From Xanthobacter dioxanivorans (GTDB lineage Bacteria; Pseudomonadota; Alphaproteobacteria; Rhizobiales; Xanthobacteraceae): DNA of 64,000 nt. This document shows positions 54,848 through 62,944 of this stretch, piece by piece; the first letter of the stretch is position 1, and each line of letters starts with the position of its first letter. Position numbers and translations under genes: made by a program. The notes under the pieces are model-generated. The model saw only the letters and a list, made by a program, of their open reading frames with translations, was not told the DNA's origin and made no database searches. The stretch covers positions 5,622,501 to 5,686,500 of the forward strand of contig NZ_CP063362.1 in assembly GCF_016807805.1 (NCBI RefSeq). Reading direction: 5' to 3'.

Positions 54848-55081
54848 ATGTCAATCCGGCTTCAGATCGCAGCCATGCTGTTCCTGATGATCCAGGCGGT
54901 GATGTTCTTCACCGCCATCCTGTTCCTGCTGCTCTCGCCTTTGGCCCGCGACGCCATGGCGCTGATGCCCTGGGTGGTGGCCAGCACCGTCGCGGTCTCC
55001 CTGCCGCTCTCCTGGTGGCTGGCACCGCGGCTGCGCGCCCGCACCTGGCGCCGGGAAGGCACCATGGAATTGCTGAAGTGA
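54848..55081 (+). CDS. small membrane protein, two helices
   Basis: 77 aa with two hydrophobic segments (MLFLMIQAVMFFTAILFLLL and VVASTVAVSLPLSWWLAP) and a basic C-terminal tail (RLRARTWRREGTMELLK). A good GGAGAAG ribosome site is 4-10 bp before the ATG. No known family. The strong hydrophobic pattern and RBS support a real gene of unknown role, probably in the inner membrane. Confidence 0.65.
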   Translation: MSIRLQIAAMLFLMIQAVMFFTAILFLLLSPLARDAMALMPWVVASTVAVSLPLSWWLAPRLRARTWRREGTMELLK

Positions 55082-55254
55082 ATGGCTGAAGTGATCCGCC
55101 GACCCCGGTGGACCCGGGATCGGGCGCGCATCGCGCAGGATTGAGTCGCGGACCGGGGCTCGCGGAACACGACCCGAAAAGAGGCGCCCTCGCAATCGCC
55201 GTCATTGAGTGCCACTTTGTTCTCAACAGAGAATCAGGCCTTGCGAGTGAACCC

Positions 55255-57690
55255 TTGAACGAGTTGCCCGATCCGCGCCGGCGCGGCCCAGCCGCGCCCG
55301 AGCTTCCCGGCCTGCGCCCCGGCGGCATCGCCGCGCGGGCGCGCGCCGCCATGGCGCCGGCCGCGCCCGAAGCCTCCTACCTCGCCGGCCTCAATCCCGA
55401 GCAGCGCGAGGCGGTGGAGACGCTGGACGGGCCGCTCCTGGTGCTCGCCGGCGCCGGCACCGGCAAGACCCGCGTGCTCACCGCCCGCGTCGCCCACATC
55501 CTGTCGCAGGGCCGCGCCTATCCCTCGCAGATCCTGGTGGTGACCTTCACCAACAAGGCCGCGCGGGAGATGAAGGACCGCATCCACGCCATGGTGGGCG
55601 ACCAGATCGAGGGCATGCCCTGGCTCGGCACCTTCCACTCCATCGGCGTGCGGATCCTGCGGCGCCACCACGAGCTGGTGGGGCTGAAGAGCGGCTTCAC
55701 CATCCTCGACACCGACGACCAGATCCGCCTGCTGAAGCAGCTCTTGGCCGCCGAGAACATCGACGAGAAGCGCTGGCCGGCGCGGCTTCTGGCCTCCACC
55801 ATCGACGGCTGGAAGAACCGCGGTCTGTCGCCGAAGGACGTGCCGCCGGGCGAGGGCGCGGTGTTCGCCAACGGCAAGGGCGGGATGCTCTACGCCGCCT
55901 ACCAGGCGCGGCTGAAGGCGCTGAACGCGGTGGACTTCGGCGACCTGCTGCTGGAGGGCATCCGCCTGTTCCGCGAGAACCCGGACGTGCTCGCCGAATA
56001 TCACAGGCGCTTCAAGTTCCTGCTGGTGGACGAGTATCAGGACACCAACGTCGCCCAGTATCTGTGGCTGCGCCTGCTGGCTCAGGGCTCGAAGAATGTC
56101 TGCTGCGTCGGCGACGACGACCAGTCCATCTATGGCTGGCGCGGCGCGGAGGTGGACAACATCCTCAGGTTCGAGAGCGACTTCCCCGGCGCCAAGGTGA
56201 TCCGGCTGGAGCGCAACTACCGCTCCACCGGCCATATCCTCGCCTCCGCCGCCCACCTCATCGCCCACAATGAGGGCCGGCTCGGCAAGACCCTGTTCTC
56301 GGAGGGCGAGGCGGGCGAGCAGGTCACCGTCACCGGGGCGTGGGATTCCGGCGAGGAGGCCCGCGCCGTCGGCGAGGAGATCGAGGCGCTGCAGCGCGCC
56401 GGGCATCGCCTGTCGGAGATCGCCATCCTCGTGCGCGCCTCCTTCCAGATGCGCGAGTTCGAAGACCGGTTCGTCACGCTCGGCCTGCCCTACCGGGTCA
56501 TCGGCGGCCCGCGCTTCTACGAGCGGGCGGAAATCCGCGATGCGCTGGCCTATCTGCGCTGCGTGAACTCCCCCGCCGACGACCTCGCCTTCGAGCGCAT
56601 CGTCAACGTGCCCAAGCGCGGGATCGGCGATGCCACGGTGAAGCAGATCCACGATGTCGCCCGTGCCGCCGGCGTGCCCTTGCAGGAGGCCGCGCGCGCA
56701 CTCACGCAGAGCGAGGAATTGAAGCCCAAGGTGCGCGGCACCATGCGCGGCCTGATCGACGCGTTCGAGCGCTGGCGCGAGCAGGCGCGCGTCATGTCCC
56801 ATACCGAGCTCGCCGAGATCGTGCTGGACGAGAGCGGCTACACCGAGATGTGGCAGAAGGACCGCTCCGCCGAGGCCGCAGGAAGGCTGGAGAATCTCAA
56901 GGAGCTGGTGCGCTCCATGGAGCCATTCGAGAACCTCTCCGGCTTCCTGGAGCACATCTCCCTGGTCATGGACACCGACAACGGCGCCGGCGAGGACGCG
57001 GTGCAGGTGATGACCCTGCACTCCGCCAAGGGGCTGGAGTTCGACACCGTGTTCCTGCCCGGCTGGGAGGAGGGCCTGTTCCCGCACCAGCGGGCGCTGG
57101 ACGAGCAGGGCAAGGCCGGGCTGGAGGAAGAGCGGCGGCTCGCCTATGTGGGAATCACCCGGGCCCGCGCCTCGGCGCGCATCTATTTCGCCTCCAACCG
57201 GCGCATCCACGGCATGTGGAATTCCACCGTGCCGTCCCGCTTCCTCGACGAGCTGCCCGACGCCCATGTGCGGGTGGAGGAGAGCCGCGGCGGCGCGGGT
57301 TGGGGCGGGTCGAGCTATGGCGGCGGCAGCTACGGCGGCAGCCGGTTCGACCGGGCGGAGCCGTTTGCCGGCTCGTCCTACTCAACGCCAGGCTGGCAGC
57401 GGGCGCAGAACCAGCGCAGCAGCGGCGGCGGCTCCCGCGGCGGATTCTCGCAGGGCGCCGGCGCGCGCTACGACGCAGGCGCCTCCAGCCGGCGCGGGCC
57501 CATGGTGATCGAGGGCACGCTCGTCGCCACCTCGGCCGGCGCGCCCTCCGCCTTCAGCACCGGCGAGCGGGTGTTCCACATCAAGTTCGGCTATGGCGAG
57601 GTGGTCGGCATCGACGGCAACAAGCTCACCGTCCAGTTCGACAAGGCCGGCGAGAAGCGGGTGCTGGAGACCTACCTGGAAAAGGTGTGA
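55255..57690 (+). CDS. uvrD: UvrD/PcrA superfamily 1 DNA helicase
   Basis: About 811 aa with TTG start. The leader GGIAARARAAM before YLAGLNPEQREAVE is conserved in Rhizobiales UvrD and lies upstream of the first good ATG (55351), so the TTG at 55255 is preferred. Helicase motifs: Walker A GAGTGKTRVL (about residue 66), VDEYQDTN (about 258), GDDDQSIYGWRGA, and VMTLHSAKGLEFD. A Gly/Ser-rich linker leads to the C-terminal GERVFHIKFGYGEVVGID tudor-like domain. It acts in nucleotide excision and mismatch repair. The stop lies in a 16-bp tandem repeat. Confidence 0.93.
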   Translation: MNELPDPRRRGPAAPELPGLRPGGIAARARAAMAPAAPEASYLAGLNPEQREAVETLDGPLLVLAGAGTGKTRVLTARVAHILSQGRAYPSQILVVTFTNKAAREMKDRIHAMVGDQIEGMPWLGTFHSIGVRILRRHHELVGLKSGFTILDTDDQIRLLKQLLAAENIDEKRWPARLLASTIDGWKNRGLSPKDVPPGEGAVFANGKGGMLYAAYQARLKALNAVDFGDLLLEGIRLFRENPDVLAEYHRRFKFLLVDEYQDTNVAQYLWLRLLAQGSKNVCCVGDDDQSIYGWRGAEVDNILRFESDFPGAKVIRLERNYRSTGHILASAAHLIAHNEGRLGKTLFSEGEAGEQVTVTGAWDSGEEARAVGEEIEALQRAGHRLSEIAILVRASFQMREFEDRFVTLGLPYRVIGGPRFYERAEIRDALAYLRCVNSPADDLAFERIVNVPKRGIGDATVKQIHDVARAAGVPLQEAARALTQSEELKPKVRGTMRGLIDAFERWREQARVMSHTELAEIVLDESGYTEMWQKDRSAEAAGRLENLKELVRSMEPFENLSGFLEHISLVMDTDNGAGEDAVQVMTLHSAKGLEFDTVFLPGWEEGLFPHQRALDEQGKAGLEEERRLAYVGITRARASARIYFASNRRIHGMWNSTVPSRFLDELPDAHVRVEESRGGAGWGGSSYGGGSYGGSRFDRAEPFAGSSYSTPGWQRAQNQRSSGGGSRGGFSQGAGARYDAGASSRRGPMVIEGTLVATSAGAPSAFSTGERVFHIKFGYGEVVGIDGNKLTVQFDKAGEKRVLETYLEKV

Positions 57691-57735
57691 TCTGGAGAAG
57701 GTGTGATCTGGAGAAGGTGTGATCTGGAGAAGGTG
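57682..57735. repeat. 16-bp tandem repeat at the uvrD stop, three copies
   Basis: AAGGTGTGATCTGGAG occurs at 57682-57697, 57698-57713 and 57714-57729, then a partial copy. The first copy contains the uvrD stop (TGA 57688-57690). The unit is not a multiple of three, so each repeat puts GTGTGA in a different frame. Confidence 0.85.
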
Positions 57736-57776
57736 GGAGGGGCGGCTGCCGCCCCCGCCCGCCCGCCCCGCCCGCC

Positions 57777-58049
57777 TCAGTGCTTGAGGCCGGCCACCGT
57801 GTATTCCCCGGCCGCGACCCGCTCGGCGAGGCGGGTGACGAAGGTGGCGCTGGCCTCTTCCCCATAGGTCGCGACAAGGCTGCGCAGGGCGGTGAACAAT
57901 GCCGCCTGGATCAGGCAGTCCTCCTCGAGCCCCTCGCGCACCGCTTCCACCCAGGCGTCGTTCAGGCAGGTGAGCGCCACATGACGATCGTCGGCGGCCA
58001 TGTCCGCGATTTCAGGCAGATCGATGGAAAGGGTCGGCAGAGTGGACAC
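57777..58049 (-). CDS. hypothetical protein, 90 aa
   Basis: Mainly helical 90 aa protein: STLPTLSIDLPEIADMAAD, then DCLIQAALFTALRSLVATYGEEA and FVTRLAERVAAGEYTVAG. No signal peptide or membrane segment. No family is recognised. It is convergent with uvrD and 101 bp from the TIGR02301 gene, which has the same orientation upstream. The codon use and defined ends support a real gene. Confidence 0.6.
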   Translation of the reverse strand: MSTLPTLSIDLPEIADMAADDRHVALTCLNDAWVEAVREGLEEDCLIQAALFTALRSLVATYGEEASATFVTRLAERVAAGEYTVAGLKH

Positions 58050-58150
58050 GTGGTGGGCCTCCGCATCGCAGGACGGCGGTGCAGGGCTTCTCTAGCATGC
58101 TTCGCCGGTCCGTTCAGGCCGCTTCTAACCAAAAGGTTAACAGCGCCGGC

Positions 58151-58543
58151 TCAGTTTCCGCCGTAGCGGACCACGATGTCGTGAGCGAGCCGGGACCCCT
58201 CCTCCAGCTGCCGGTCCACGGCGAACCGGGCCGCCGGCGTGCAGATGCGGTAGACCTCCGCATAGCTGGAATAGCCGCGGTTGAAGCTCGCGATGATCTT
58301 GGCCTTGCGCGTGTCGGAGGGCTGCTCCGTATCGATGAGGCTCTGCATCTCGCCGCGCCATTTCTGCGCCTCGCCGGATACGCCGCAGAGCGGGCGCAGG
58401 TAGTGCAGTGCGCCGAGGATCTCCGCCAGCCGCATCAGGTCCGGATCATAGGGCGGCGGCGCGCCTTCGGTCGGGCCGGCGGCGGATGCGGGCCCGGCGG
58501 CGAGCGCCAGCGTGGCGGCGAGGAGGAAGATGGCGATGCGCAT
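58151..58543 (-). CDS. TIGR02301 family exported protein
   Basis: 130 aa with a signal peptide (RIAIFLLAATLALAAGPASA). The mature part, YDPDLMRLAEILGALHYLRP followed by LCGVSGEAQKWRGEMQSLID, and the ending AHDIVVRYGGN match TIGR02301, a small periplasmic alphaproteobacterial family of unknown function. Two cysteines (PLCGV and RICTPA) may form a disulfide. The ATG at 58543 gives a normal signal peptide; a longer frame upstream lacks such a signal. Confidence 0.85.
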   Translation of the reverse strand: MRIAIFLLAATLALAAGPASAAGPTEGAPPPYDPDLMRLAEILGALHYLRPLCGVSGEAQKWRGEMQSLIDTEQPSDTRKAKIIASFNRGYSSYAEVYRICTPAARFAVDRQLEEGSRLAHDIVVRYGGN

Positions 58544-58622
58544 GATGGCGATGTGTCCCGCCTCACTCCTGCGGCCGGAGCGGGCCCAGGTCAAGACCGG
58601 AGAGGGTCAAGACCGGAAGGGG

Positions 58623-59108
58623 TCAGGGCTCGAGGACGAGGCGGGCCGCCTGCTCCACCACGTCGGCGAGCCCGAGCGTGGTGGCAAGGCCCGCCACCTC
58701 GTTCGGCCGGAACCAGCCCACCTCGGCCGCCTCCGGTCCCGGCGCGGGTTCGCCCGCGCGCCAGCGCGCCGCATGGGCGATGACCACGAAATGCGCCGAG
58801 AGGTCTCCCTCCGGGTCGCGGATGATGATGTCCCGCGCGGCGGCGAGGCCGACGATCTCGGCCTCCACTCCCACCTCCTCCATCACCTCGCGGGCGGCCG
58901 CCTCGGCCAGGGTCTCGCCCGGCTCGACACGACCGCCGGGCAGGCTCCACAGGCCGGCGCCGGGGTTGGCGGCGCGACGGGCGAGCAGCACCAGCGGGCC
59001 GCGGAAGACGGCGGCGCTCGCCGCGAGGGTGGGGCGAACCGGCGGACGCGGCGGCGCGATCGCGGCGGCGTCGGGGCTGGGGACAACTGAGCTTGGGACG
59101 TCGGACAT
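58623..59108 (-). CDS. Nudix hydrolase
   Basis: 161 aa. The Nudix box is visible as [21 protein letters not shown] followed by VG, with metal-binding glutamates in REVMEE. The N-terminus is Pro/Ala-rich; the core starts at LAASAAVFRGPLVLLARRA. It is most like the NUDT/ADP-ribose pyrophosphatase or MutT-like group, cleaving nucleoside diphosphate-linked compounds. It is 79 bp upstream of the TIGR02301 gene on the same strand and divergent from the HD-domain gene. Confidence 0.88.
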   Translation of the reverse strand: MSDVPSSVVPSPDAAAIAPPRPPVRPTLAASAAVFRGPLVLLARRAANPGAGLWSLPGGRVEPGETLAEAAAREVMEEVGVEAEIVGLAAARDIIIRDPEGDLSAHFVVIAHAARWRAGEPAPGPEAAEVGWFRPNEVAGLATTLGLADVVEQAARLVLEP

Positions 59109-59228
59109 GGCTGGCTCGCGCAGGCTCGGGCTAGACAAGAGTCGGGCTGGGCAGGCCAGCCCGTGACGGGCGGCTTGTGGTACGTGACGCCGAGCTTACC
59201 TTCCCTGCGCCAACGGAGCACGCGATTC

Positions 59229-59894
59229 GTGACACCGACGAAAGAGGGGCCCTCCCCCTCGCCTTCAGCCTCGCCCTCCCCGGCGCCGGCGCGCCGGCGG
59301 GCGGGCGCCGCGCCGCGGGCGTGGCAGCGCATGCTGTCGGGCCGGCGCCTCGATCTCCTCGACCCCTCCCCCCTCGACGTGGAGCTGGAGGACATCGCCC
59401 ACGGCCTCGCCCGCGTCGCGCGCTGGAACGGCCAGACCTCCGGCGACAACATCTTTTCCGTCGCTCAGCATTCGCTGCTGGTGGAGCGGCTGTCGCGGCG
59501 CACGCACCCCGATCTCGACCCGCGCTGGCGCCTGTGCGTGCTGCTGCACGATGCGCCGGAATATGTGATCGGCGACATGATCTCGCCGTTCAAGGCGGTG
59601 CTGGGCGGCGACTACAAGGCGGTTGAGGCGCGCCTCCTGGCCGCCATCTCGCTGCGCTTCTCGCTTCCCCCGCTCTGGCCCGAGGCGCTGGTCAAGATCG
59701 TGAAGACCGCCGACCGCGCCGCCGCCTATTTCGAGGCCACCCGCCTCGCCGGCTTTTCCGCGCCGGAGGCCCAGGCCTTCTTCGGCCGGCCGCCCCGCCT
59801 CGACGCCGCCGAGGAAAAGGATTATCTCACGCCATGGGAGGCGGAAATCGCCAAAGCGCGGTTCCGGAAGCGTTTCGAGGAGCTGAATCCATGA
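59229..59894 (+). CDS. HD-domain phosphohydrolase (YfbR-like)
   Basis: About 221 aa with GTG start at 59229. After a Pro/Ser-rich leader comes WQRMLSGRRLDLLDPSPLDV and LARVARWNGQT. The HD metal motif is VAQHSLLVERL, then LLHDAPEYVIGDMISPFKAV, and VKTADRAAAYFEA supplies the last Asp. It resembles YfbR-type 5'-nucleotidases. The stop overlaps the tyrosine phosphatase start, so both are probably made together. Confidence 0.85.
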   Translation: MTPTKEGPSPSPSASPSPAPARRRAGAAPRAWQRMLSGRRLDLLDPSPLDVELEDIAHGLARVARWNGQTSGDNIFSVAQHSLLVERLSRRTHPDLDPRWRLCVLLHDAPEYVIGDMISPFKAVLGGDYKAVEARLLAAISLRFSLPPLWPEALVKIVKTADRAAAYFEATRLAGFSAPEAQAFFGRPPRLDAAEEKDYLTPWEAEIAKARFRKRFEELNP

Positions 59895-60397
59895 TCCATG
59901 TCTGCTCCCTCGCCAAGCTGCACGAGACGGTGGAAGCCACCGGTGCGCGGCATGTCATCACGCTGATCAACGGCGGCACGGTCCTGACCCGGCCGAGCAA
60001 TGTGGACCCCACCAACCACCTCTTCCTCGGCATCAACGACATCGTGGAGGAGATCGAGGGCATGGTGGCGCCGGACGAGGCGCACATGCTTGAGCTGTTC
60101 GAGTTCGTGCGCGCCTGGCCCCGCCAGACGCCGCTGGTGATCCACTGCTACGCCGGCATCTCGCGCTCGACGGCCGCCGCCTATGCCACGCTGTGCGCCC
60201 TGCTGCCGGAGCGCGACGAGCTGGAGCTGGCCCAGCGCCTGCGCCACGCCTCGCCCACGGCGACGCCCAACCCGCGCATCGTCACCCTGGCCGATGCCGC
60301 GCTCAAGCGCGACGGGCGGATGGTCGCCGCCATCCATTCCATCGGCCGCGGGGAAGATGCCTTCGAGGGCGCGCCCTTCAGCCTGCCGGTGAGCTGA
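59891..60397 (+). CDS. protein-tyrosine phosphatase family protein
   Basis: 168 aa. The P-loop HCYAGISRST carries the CX5R signature, with a conserved GINDIVEEIEGMVAPDE before it and VRAWPRQTPLVIH leading into it. The fold is dual-specificity/PTP-like, as in bacterial TM0727-like proteins. It overlaps the HD gene by 4 bp (ATGA) and lies head to head with the TPR-methyltransferase gene end. Substrates are unknown. The catalytic Cys and Arg are intact, so activity is likely. Confidence 0.85.
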   Translation: MIHVCSLAKLHETVEATGARHVITLINGGTVLTRPSNVDPTNHLFLGINDIVEEIEGMVAPDEAHMLELFEFVRAWPRQTPLVIHCYAGISRSTAAAYATLCALLPERDELELAQRLRHASPTATPNPRIVTLADAALKRDGRMVAAIHSIGRGEDAFEGAPFSLPVS

Positions 60398-60410
60398 GGG
60401 CGCAGCCGGC

Positions 60411-61343
60411 TCAGCCGCGCCCCAGCACGCAGACGAGGCCCGGCACCGGCACGCTTTTCTCCGCGCGGGTGGAGACCGCCTCCATCAGCACGAGCGCCAG
60501 GCCGGCCTCGGCCGCGCGCTGCCGGACGTGGTCCGCCGCATGGGCGTAGCGCAGGGTCTCGCGCAGCAGCACGCCGGCCCCGTCATGGGTCTCCAGGGTG
60601 AAGGCGAACAGCCCGTCCGGCGCCAGCGCCGCGCGGGCGGCGCGGAAGATCGGGGCAAGGTCCGCCACGTAGCACAGGGCATCGGCGGCGAGGATGAGAT
60701 CGAGCCCGCCCGCCGGCGCCGCCGCCAGCGCCGCCCCCATCTCGCCCGCCTCAAGGCGGGCGTAGAGGCCGAGGGCGGCGGCCTTCTCCAGCATGGCCGG
60801 GGAAAGGTCCACGCCCGAAAGATGCGCCACCACCGGCGCGAACAGCACGCCGGCGAGCCCGGTGCCGCAGCCGAGGTCCAGCCCCCGGGCGAAGGCGGGC
60901 TTGCGCCCCGTCGCCGCGCAGGCGCGCGCCACCGCGTCGAACAGCAGTTCCGGCCCACGATAGGCGAGCGCGTCGCGCAGCGCCGTGTCGAAGCGGTCCG
61001 CATACTGGTCGAACAGGGTGCGCACATAGGCGGCCGACATGGCCCCATCGGCCGGCACCGCCCCCAGCCGGGCGAGGCGGAGGCCCGCCCCCAGCGCATC
61101 ACGGGGATCCAGCGCGCGCGCCCGCCCGAACGCCTCGGCCGCGCCCGGCGCATCCGACAAGGTCAGACGCGCCTCGCCCAGGAGGAACCAGGCGGCGGCG
61201 AAGCCGGGCGCATCGGCCACCGTCTCGGCAAGCAGCTCGGCGGCGCCCGCCGCGTCCCCGTCATCCAGGAAGGCGCGCGCCCAGTCGAGCCGCCGGTCGA
61301 GCACGGGGTCGCCCGATGAGGCGGTAAAGGTGGAAGCAGCCAC
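60411..61343 (-). CDS. TPR-containing SAM-dependent methyltransferase
   Basis: About 310 aa from GTG at 61343, which has GAGG 6 bp upstream; an ATG at 61376 is possible. The first 110 residues form two TPR-like helix pairs (WARAFLDDGDAAGAAELLAE, AWFLLGEARLTLSDAPGAAE). The methyltransferase domain has YVRTLFDQYADRFDTALRDA, GLDLGCGTGLAGVLFA (SAM site) and ILAADALCYVADL. The layout matches the TPR-methyltransferase group often annotated as a biotin BioC-like protein. The target is unknown. Confidence 0.85.
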   Translation of the reverse strand: MAASTFTASSGDPVLDRRLDWARAFLDDGDAAGAAELLAETVADAPGFAAAWFLLGEARLTLSDAPGAAEAFGRARALDPRDALGAGLRLARLGAVPADGAMSAAYVRTLFDQYADRFDTALRDALAYRGPELLFDAVARACAATGRKPAFARGLDLGCGTGLAGVLFAPVVAHLSGVDLSPAMLEKAAALGLYARLEAGEMGAALAAAPAGGLDLILAADALCYVADLAPIFRAARAALAPDGLFAFTLETHDGAGVLLRETLRYAHAADHVRQRAAEAGLALVLMEAVSTRAEKSVPVPGLVCVLGRG

Positions 61344-61403
61344 GGAAACCTCGCGGAACGGCCAGGGGCTTCCCATATAGGGACGAAGCCGCTTCATAAA
61401 GAC

Positions 61404-62441
61404 ATGCGCCCGGAAGACCTGCTCCGCCCCTCGCCCAAGGGCCTTTATTCCCCCGCCGGCGACTTCTTCGTGGACCCGACGCGGGCCGTGCCGCGGGCGG
61501 TGATCACCCACGGGCATTCGGACCATGCGCGCGCCGGCCATGCCCACGTGCTCGCCACCCGCGAGACGCTGGACCTCATGGCCATCCGCTATGGCGCCAG
61601 CTTCGCCGGCGCCACGCAGCCCCTCGCCTATGGGGAAAGGGTCGTCATCAACGGCGTGGGCGTCAGCCTTCATCCCGCCGGCCACGTGCTCGGATCCGCC
61701 CAGGTCCGGCTGGAGAAGGACGGGCTCGTGATCGTGGTGTCGGGCGACTACAAGGACGCGTCCGATCCCACCTGCGCGCCGTTCGAGCCGGTGAGGTGCC
61801 ACGTCTTCGTCAGCGAGGCGACGTTCGGCCTGCCCGTGTTCCGCCACCCGCCGGCCAGCGCTGAGACGGCGAAGCTGCTCGCCTCGGTGCGCATCTTCCC
61901 CGAGCGGACCCACATCGTCGGCGCCTACTCGCTGGGCAAGGCGCAGCGGATGATGGCGCTGATGCGGGAGGCGGGGCACACGGCGCCGCTCTACGTGCAT
62001 GGGGCGCTCACGGCCATCACCGACTATTACGTCTCCCGCGGCATCGCCCTGGGCGAGATCCTGCCGGTGAACGGCGCGCCCAAGGCCGCCTTTGCCGGCG
62101 CGGTGGTGATCGCCCCGCCCTCCTCCATGACCGATATGTGGGCGCGGCGCTTCGCCGATCCCATCACCTGCTTCGCCTCCGGCTGGATGCGCGTGCGCGC
62201 CCGCGCCCGCCAGCGCGGCGTGGAGCTGCCGCTGGTGGTGTCCGACCATGCGGACTGGGACGGGCTCTGCGCGTCCATCCGCGCCACCGGCTGCGAGGAA
62301 GTCTGGGTCACCCACGGCGCCGAGGACGCGCTGGTCCACTGGGCCCGCACCCGCCAGCTGCGCGCCAGGCCCCTGCGCATGGTGGGCTATGGCGAGGAGG
62401 ACGAGGAGGGGGCCCTCCCGGCGCAGGAGGGCGAGGCATGA
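61404..62441 (+). CDS. ligase-associated DNA exonuclease (metallo-beta-lactamase fold)
   Basis: 345 aa. The MBL zinc motif is ITHGHSDHARAGHAHV near residue 34, with HPAGHVLGSAQVRL, VVSGDYKDASDP and the C-terminal VVSDHADW as further metal-site elements. This is the TIGR04122-type exonuclease (related to beta-CASP RNases such as CPSF) that accompanies ATP-dependent DNA ligases in bacteria. Here the ligase is 500 bp downstream, separated by a GIY-YIG gene that overlaps this stop. Confidence 0.92.
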   Translation: MRPEDLLRPSPKGLYSPAGDFFVDPTRAVPRAVITHGHSDHARAGHAHVLATRETLDLMAIRYGASFAGATQPLAYGERVVINGVGVSLHPAGHVLGSAQVRLEKDGLVIVVSGDYKDASDPTCAPFEPVRCHVFVSEATFGLPVFRHPPASAETAKLLASVRIFPERTHIVGAYSLGKAQRMMALMREAGHTAPLYVHGALTAITDYYVSRGIALGEILPVNGAPKAAFAGAVVIAPPSSMTDMWARRFADPITCFASGWMRVRARARQRGVELPLVVSDHADWDGLCASIRATGCEEVWVTHGAEDALVHWARTRQLRARPLRMVGYGEEDEEGALPAQEGEA

Positions 62442-62734
62442 ATGGAGCGTTCTTCGTCTATATCCTCGCGAGCGAGGTGAACGGAACGCTCTATGTGGGC
62501 ATCACGAACGATCTCGTGCGTAGGACCTTCGAGCATCGCAGCGGGGAGGCAAAAGGCTTCACCCGGAAGCACGGTGTCAAGCGTCTCGTCGATTTCGAGC
62601 AGCACGATACGGCTTATGCCGCCATCACGAGGGAGAAGCGGCTGAAGAAGTGGCCCCGGGACTGGAAGAAAAACCTGATCGAGCAGGAGAACCCGCATTG
62701 GCTCGACCTGTATGACGACGTCGCCCGGCCGTGA
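62438..62734 (+). CDS. GIY-YIG nuclease family protein
   Basis: 98 aa single-domain protein of the YhbQ/UPF0213-like type: FFVYILASEVNGTLYVGITN, LVRRTFEHRSGEAKGFTRKH, then EKRLKKWPRDWKKNLIE. GIY is VYI and YIG is YVG; the catalytic Arg is in VRRTFEH. Its codon use is less GC-rich than its neighbours. It overlaps the exonuclease stop by 4 bp and sits in the usual exonuclease-ligase gap. Such stand-alone proteins are common in Rhizobiales, with unclear function, possibly repair. Confidence 0.88.
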   Translation: MNGAFFVYILASEVNGTLYVGITNDLVRRTFEHRSGEAKGFTRKHGVKRLVDFEQHDTAYAAITREKRLKKWPRDWKKNLIEQENPHWLDLYDDVARP

Positions 62735-62781
62735 ACAGCAGGGCGAATGGAATGACACCGCCCGCGGCCTCATCTTCGGCT

Positions 62782-62811
62782 GTCATCCCCCGGCTTGTCC
62801 GGGGGATCCAC
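62782..62811. repeat. dispersed hairpin repeat, copy 2
   Basis: GTCATCCCCCGG, CTTGTCCGGGGGATCCAC matches the copy at 52756-52785 in 27 of 30 bases. It contains CCCCCGG/CCGGGGG with a CTTGT loop. It lies between the GIY-YIG and ligase genes. Confidence 0.65.
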
Positions 62812-62864
62812 CCGCACGCCATGCCACCGCGCAAGGGCCAGGCGCAGCACGGGCGGAGGAGTGG

Positions 62865-62887
62865 ATGGCCCGGACGAGCCGGGCCAT
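62865..62887. repeat. hairpin repeat before the DNA ligase gene
   Basis: ATGGCCCGG / CCGGGCCAT with an ACGAG loop, 58 bp before the ligase start. It is similar to the GGCCCGG-type dispersed elements common in Hyphomicrobiales. Confidence 0.55.
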
Positions 62888-62944
62888 GACGGCGGCGGAA
62901 TTGACGACGGCAGGATTGGCAACGGACCGGAAAAGAAAACGCCC

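Noticed and set aside
62438..62734. GIY-YIG gene as a homing endonuclease of an intron
   Set aside because: It is a short YhbQ-like protein outside any split gene; the exonuclease and ligase are not interrupted.
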